DNA from: an uncultured Lentisphaeria bacterium
GTDB taxonomy: Bacteria; Verrucomicrobiota; Lentisphaeria; Victivallales; Victivallaceae
DNA length: 63,972 bases
Direction: 5' to 3'
Assembly (NCBI GenBank): GCA_949298075.1
Contig: CASFVA010000024.1
Span: 1-63,972, forward strand
Positions 60,494 to 63,972 of this stretch are shown piece by piece. How positions within the stretch are numbered: the first letter of the stretch is position 1; each line of letters starts with the position of its first letter. The notes beneath the pieces were generated by a model. The model ran no database searches. It worked only from the letters and a program-made list of their open reading frames with translations, and was not told the origin of the DNA. A program made the translations under genes and the position numbers.

Positions 60494-61744
60494 TCACAGC
60501 ACCGGTCCGCCAGGAGCATCATCGGGGATTTTCACCGGCGATTTGAACCTGATTTTCAACACCCTGAGTTCGCCGGCATCGACCGGTACGCCGGAAACCG
60601 TCCGGAATGGCGAAGCAAAGAATTCCGGAAAAATCCGCCGGTCAGACACCGCCAGTTCCCCGCCGGTATTGAGCAGCCACGCTCCGGAAATTTCCGGAAA
60701 AACGTCTCCGGGAAGCACAAAGCGGTCGGACTCCGACGGCTCCGCCAGAATCCAGTAAAAGGTGTCGCCGCCGGCGGCCCCGGTCACCAGCCGGCGCGGA
60801 CCGGAAAAAGCCGGCTGCGGCGGCGCCGTCAGCGCCTCTCGGACCCGCCGGTACCATTGTCCGACTCCGGCCATGATGTCCGCCGCCGGCTCCGGAAATC
60901 TCCCGCTCGGCTCCGGCCCGACATTAATGAGGAAATTTCCGCCCCGTCCCAGCGTCAAAGCCACTTTGCCCTTGAAGAAATCCACAGAGTAATAGTCCTC
61001 GTCCCGGCGATATCCCCAGCTGAACCGCCCCACGGAATCGCAGCCTTCAAACTTGACCCCGGCCCGGCGCTCCTCCGGCGCACACCGTTCGGAAGTGAGA
61101 TAATCCCCGGGACTGCATCCCCGGTCGTTGATCACAGCCTGCGGCTGCAGTTCGCGAATCATGACATTGATGGAGGGATCCTCCAGGTTTCCGGTATTCA
61201 TATCCCACCAGATTCCGTGAATCGTACCGTAGTTCGTGCAGAGTTCCCGGATTTGGGAACGCAGATATCCGGCGTACTCCGCCAGATTGTGACGCGCCGG
61301 ATCCGTGAACAGTTCATGATGACCGCCGCAGTTGGGATAAGCCGGATGGTACCAGTCCACCACCGAATAATATGCCACCAGCGGAAATGACCGTTTGTGG
61401 CATTCCTCAGCCAGCAAACCGAAAACATCACGGCCGAACGGCGTGTTGGTGACCTTGAAATCGGTGAAACTGCTGTCAAACATGCAGAAACCGTCGTGGT
61501 GCTTGGTGGTGAACACCAGATACTCGAAACCGTTTTCCTGGAGAAAATCCAGCCAGCGGCGCGGATCAAAATCCGGGGCGGCAAACCGCCGGACATAATC
61601 AAGGTATTGCGGCCAGGGCGTGCGGTACCGCCACAATTCCTGCTCGTGTTTTTCCCCGACGGCGTAAACTCCCCAATGAATAAAAGCACCCAGCCGCTTT
61701 TGACCGAACCACTTCGGAATACCATTCAGACCATTATCATTCAT
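60494..61744 (-). CDS. Alpha-L-fucosidase (GH29)
   Basis: 416 residues, no signal peptide, so probably intracellular. GH29 barrel: 'WFGQKRLGAFIHWGVYAVG', 'EYLVFTTKHHDGFCMFDSSFTDF', 'PLVAYYSVVDWYHPAYP', and the nucleophile Asp in 'GTIHGIWWDMNTGN'. Later 'WGYRRDEDYYSV' and 'GNFLINVGPEPSGRFPEP' are also family-typical. It removes terminal alpha-L-fucose from glycans or fuco-oligosaccharides. Divergent from an AraC regulator that likely controls it; AAGGAGG lies about 13 nt upstream of the ATG, a little far. Confidence 0.93.
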   Translation of the reverse strand: MNDNGLNGIPKWFGQKRLGAFIHWGVYAVGEKHEQELWRYRTPWPQYLDYVRRFAAPDFDPRRWLDFLQENGFEYLVFTTKHHDGFCMFDSSFTDFKVTNTPFGRDVFGLLAEECHKRSFPLVAYYSVVDWYHPAYPNCGGHHELFTDPARHNLAEYAGYLRSQIRELCTNYGTIHGIWWDMNTGNLEDPSINVMIRELQPQAVINDRGCSPGDYLTSERCAPEERRAGVKFEGCDSVGRFSWGYRRDEDYYSVDFFKGKVALTLGRGGNFLINVGPEPSGRFPEPAADIMAGVGQWYRRVREALTAPPQPAFSGPRRLVTGAAGGDTFYWILAEPSESDRFVLPGDVFPEISGAWLLNTGGELAVSDRRIFPEFFASPFRTVSGVPVDAGELRVLKIRFKSPVKIPDDAPGGPVL

Positions 61745-61752
61745 AAAACAAC

Positions 61753-61781
61753 TTGCCTCCTTGATGGTTTTGTTGTATATT
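61753..61781 (+). promoter_or_regulatory. Predicted promoter of the second AraC-family gene
   Basis: TTGCCT (61753-61758), 17-bp spacer, TATATT (61776-61781), inside the 62-bp gap to the divergent fucosidase gene. Confidence 0.6.
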
Positions 61782-61806
61782 TTAGCTGGAAAAAACTGTT
61801 TCGGCT

Positions 61807-62661
61807 ATGTTTAAAACGGGAAAAAATGTTTTGATTCCTGCAAAAACATATCAAAATCGTCCGGCCATGGCCATTCCGGAGCTGAAAATCGCCGCCTGGC
61901 AGTTTCTGGCTCTGAAGGAGTGGCATGTGCAATGTCCGATGCGCCCATTCTGGCGTCTGTACTGGAACGACGCTCCCGGAGCCACCCTCACCTGCAATAA
62001 CCGGGTCATCGGACTGGAGCCGGAACACGTTGTGCTGATTCCGCCTTACAGTTTCTTTTCCGCCCGGCTCACCGGACCGGTTAATCATCTGTTTGTCCAC
62101 TTTATGCCCGGTCCCCGGTTCGCCGACTTGGACCGGCAGCCGGCGATCCTGCCGAAACCGGCTCTGCTCGACAGAATCATCGGCACCGGTGATCCAACCG
62201 ACCGTCAGGACCTGCGGCTCTTCGCGCTGCTGCTGGGTATACTGGCCGAACTGCCATGCGGACACACTGCCGCCGCCGGCATGGACCAGCGCATTCAAAA
62301 GGCAATTGCCCTTTTGGATTCACTTCCGCGTCCGCAATGCGCCAATGCCAGAATTGCCCGCGAGCTTTGCATGGGAATCAGCAACTACGTTCATTTATTC
62401 CACCGCTGGGTCGGAATAACTCCCCAGCAGTATCTGAATTATTCCCAGATGGACCGGGCCCGTATGAGATTGCGGCACAGCGACGACTCCATAAGTGACA
62501 TCGCCGCCGATCTGGGATTTGCCAACCGTTACCATTTTTCCACGGTTTTCACCAGATTCAATGGCGTTCCGCCGGCGGCGTTCCGCCGAACGGACTCCGG
62601 GAGCGGCCATCCGGCGTCCCTTCCCCGTCCCGGCTCCGAACGGCGTCACAAGCAAAATTGA
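61807..62661 (+). CDS. AraC-family transcriptional regulator
   Basis: 284 residues. The N-terminal 170 residues are cupin-like ('MRPFWRLYWNDAPGATLTCNNRVIGLEPEHVVLIPP', 'VNHLFVHFMPGPRF'). The C-terminal double HTH is 'NARIARELCMGISNYVHLFHRWVGITPQQYLNY' and 'SISDIAADLGFANRYHFSTVFTRFNGVPPAAFRR'. It is divergent from the GH29 fucosidase and 21 bp upstream of the M14-like peptidase, so it likely controls both. The ATG at 61807 has a weak ribosome site; ATG 61867 is an alternative. Confidence 0.93.
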   Translation: MFKTGKNVLIPAKTYQNRPAMAIPELKIAAWQFLALKEWHVQCPMRPFWRLYWNDAPGATLTCNNRVIGLEPEHVVLIPPYSFFSARLTGPVNHLFVHFMPGPRFADLDRQPAILPKPALLDRIIGTGDPTDRQDLRLFALLLGILAELPCGHTAAAGMDQRIQKAIALLDSLPRPQCANARIARELCMGISNYVHLFHRWVGITPQQYLNYSQMDRARMRLRHSDDSISDIAADLGFANRYHFSTVFTRFNGVPPAAFRRTDSGSGHPASLPRPGSERRHKQN

Positions 62662-62682
62662 AGCACAATTCAGGAGGCTCCC

Positions 62683-63792
62683 ATGATCACAGCCAGAATT
62701 CCGGGCGGAAACATCAAAGTCCTTTCCATCAATGGTCATGACATAGAATTGGATGTTGACCGGCGAGATTCCGCCAACGATTGGTTTTACTGGTCTTTTC
62801 TCGCCGCTTTTCCGGAGCCGGGAGTCTACCGTTTTCATTTTGCCACCCCGGGCAAAGTCGGTTCCCGCGGCCCGGCGGTAAGCCGGGATCGCGGTCAATC
62901 GTGGCAGTGGCGGTATCAGACGCCACAGGACAATTCTCAAAAATTTGATTACGAATGCCAGGCCGCCGGACAGGAAGTTCTTTTCTGCGTAGGAATGCAA
63001 TATTTGCAGCATAATCTGGATGCCTTTCTGGCTGAATTCAGCTCCAAACCGGCATTGACCCGGGAGGTGCTCTGCCGGAGCCGCAAAGGACGCGAGGTGG
63101 AATTGACGACAATTCGCGAGGGAAGTCCCTCGCATACGGTCCTGCTGACTGCCCGCCACCACGCCGGGGAAATGATGGCTTCCCATGTTTTGGAGGGCAT
63201 AATGCGGGCGACGCTGAGCGAATCGGACTTTGGCAAAAAATTCCGGAGAAACATTGCACTTTACACTGTACCTTTTGTCGACAAGGACGGGGTTGAAGAG
63301 GGAGATCAGGGAAAAAACCGTCTGCCTCACGACTACGCCCGGGATTACCAGGATCCCGGATTATATCCGGAAACCATCGCTCTGCGCCAGTGGATCGAAA
63401 CCTTCAAACCGGATTTCATTCTGGATCTGCACTGCCCGCTGCTCACCGGCAACCGGGCCTATCTGGTGGGAACCGGTGATCCGAAAATGGACGCCGCCAT
63501 GGAACAGTTTTCCCGCCGGCTGGACGCGCTGCGGATTGCAGACGCACCCTATTTCAGGGCCGACAACCTGCCATTCGGCAGCGGCTGGAACACGGCTAAA
63601 AACTACACTCAGGGGTTGACGATAAAACATTACGCTTTGCAATTTCCGTTTGTCGCCTGTGCCCAGACTATGGAAATTCCGTTTGCCAATTTTGGAGCGG
63701 TCACGGTGGACCGTCCGGCCATGCTGCACTTTGGAGCCACCATCGCCCAGGCCATTCTGGATTACCTGATGTCAGAAGTATCAGTTGGGTAA
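62683..63792 (+). CDS. M14-family zinc carboxypeptidase-like protein
   Basis: 369 residues. An N-terminal beta-domain of about 125 residues ('DWFYWSFLAAFPEPGVYRFHFATP') is followed by a carboxypeptidase-type domain: zinc ligands His and Glu in 'LLTARHHAGEMMASHVLEG', a further His in 'DFILDLHCPLLTGN', and 'YTVPFVDKDGVEEGDQGKNR' with a substrate Arg. The final 'TMEIPFANFGAV' contains the catalytic Glu position. No signal peptide. Relatives (M14 subgroup of cytosolic type) cleave peptides or deacylate. Ribosome site CAGGAGG 8 nt upstream of ATG. Downstream of the AraC gene, same operon. Confidence 0.88.
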   Translation: MITARIPGGNIKVLSINGHDIELDVDRRDSANDWFYWSFLAAFPEPGVYRFHFATPGKVGSRGPAVSRDRGQSWQWRYQTPQDNSQKFDYECQAAGQEVLFCVGMQYLQHNLDAFLAEFSSKPALTREVLCRSRKGREVELTTIREGSPSHTVLLTARHHAGEMMASHVLEGIMRATLSESDFGKKFRRNIALYTVPFVDKDGVEEGDQGKNRLPHDYARDYQDPGLYPETIALRQWIETFKPDFILDLHCPLLTGNRAYLVGTGDPKMDAAMEQFSRRLDALRIADAPYFRADNLPFGSGWNTAKNYTQGLTIKHYALQFPFVACAQTMEIPFANFGAVTVDRPAMLHFGATIAQAILDYLMSEVSVG

Positions 63793-63830
63793 AACGCCGC
63801 GACCGGAATCCGGCACCGCTTGCGGCAAAA

Positions 63831-63893
63831 GAAAAACTCCCGCCATCCGGAGCCGCGGAAGGGCGATAAACCGCGGAATCCGGATGACGGGAG
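63831..63893 (-). terminator. Terminator of the partial gene at the right edge
   Basis: Minus strand: a long, nearly perfect hairpin (CTCCCG-CATCCGG--CCGCGG arms, 63837-63893) followed by TTTTTC. About 22 bp after that gene's stop. Confidence 0.85.
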
Positions 63894-63914
63894 AGATTCA
63901 AATCAACCGCGTGA

Positions 63915-63971
63915 CTATCCGGCGATTTTGCCAAATTTGAGGGTGTTGTCCTCGGTGTAGAGCCGATAGCC
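63915..63971 (-). CDS. C-terminal end of a protein entering from the right edge
   Basis: The last 18 residues (GYRLYTEDNTLKFGKIAG) and a TAG stop are visible, followed at suitable distance by a strong terminator on the same strand. The rest of the gene is outside the window; no function can be inferred. Confidence 0.6.
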   Translation of the reverse strand, partial: GYRLYTEDNTLKFGKIAG

Positions 63972-63972
63972 G

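Overview
The window (about 64 kb, GC-rich, densely coding on both strands) looks like chromosomal DNA of a Gram-negative, glycan-degrading bacterium of the Lentisphaerota (Victivallis-like) or a close PVC relative. This is inferred from the mix of a type-IV-prepilin-like '[17 protein letters not shown]' protein with an H-x9-DG tail, many divergent glycoside hydrolases controlled by AraC regulators, a DUF6259-like hydrolase, an AIDA-type repeat surface protein, diderm-type periplasmic folding factors, and two full type IIA topoisomerases. No phage, IS element, integrase or convincing CRISPR array was seen.

Layout. 1-2900: 5'-coding part of a large AIDA-like repeat protein on the minus strand, running off the left edge. 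3014-18201: accessory carbohydrate locus with a GH78-like rhamnosidase, a sugar isomerase/epimerase, an AraC regulator, a CapA-type phosphoesterase-like protein, a DegT-family aminotransferase, a prepilin-like H-x9-DG protein, two secreted proteins sharing a homologous N-terminal module (one carrying a GH-A type catalytic domain), a DUF6259-like hydrolase, and a translationally coupled amidohydrolase pair whose first member has lost all its metal ligands. 18379-24428: ferredoxin, rpsD, a thioester-reductase-like SDR, hisF, an acyl-CoA synthetase and a glycerophosphodiesterase. 24491-28527: a GH106-like hydrolase and a parvulin lipoprotein. 28788-34303: complete late biotin operon bioB-F-G-C-D-A on the minus strand, followed by a DeoR regulator and an NSS transporter.

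37327-48658: NifU-domain protein, a double-domain S-adenosylmethionine decarboxylase, a PpiD/SurA-like chaperone, the minus-strand gyrA-folP-cdaA-ybbR operon (linking gyrase, folate and c-di-AMP synthesis), and mnmG coupled to a lone ABC permease. 48709-51010: AmmeMemoRadiSam set (MEMO1-AMMECR1 fusion convergent with its radical SAM partner). 51031-55445: small hypotheticals, MarC, mraZ outside any division cluster with four 10-bp-spaced MraZ-like boxes at its promoter, a spermidine-synthase-like membrane protein and an esterase. 55495-59932: parC-parE. Then tRNA-Thr, a GH29 fucosidase divergent from an AraC regulator, an M14-like peptidase and the last codons of a gene entering from the right edge.

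A uniform promoter style (TTGxxx, 16-17 bp, TATATT) recurs in front of unrelated genes on both strands and allowed many transcription units to be delimited by eye. Product calls rest on visible motifs and remembered family signatures; no database search was run.
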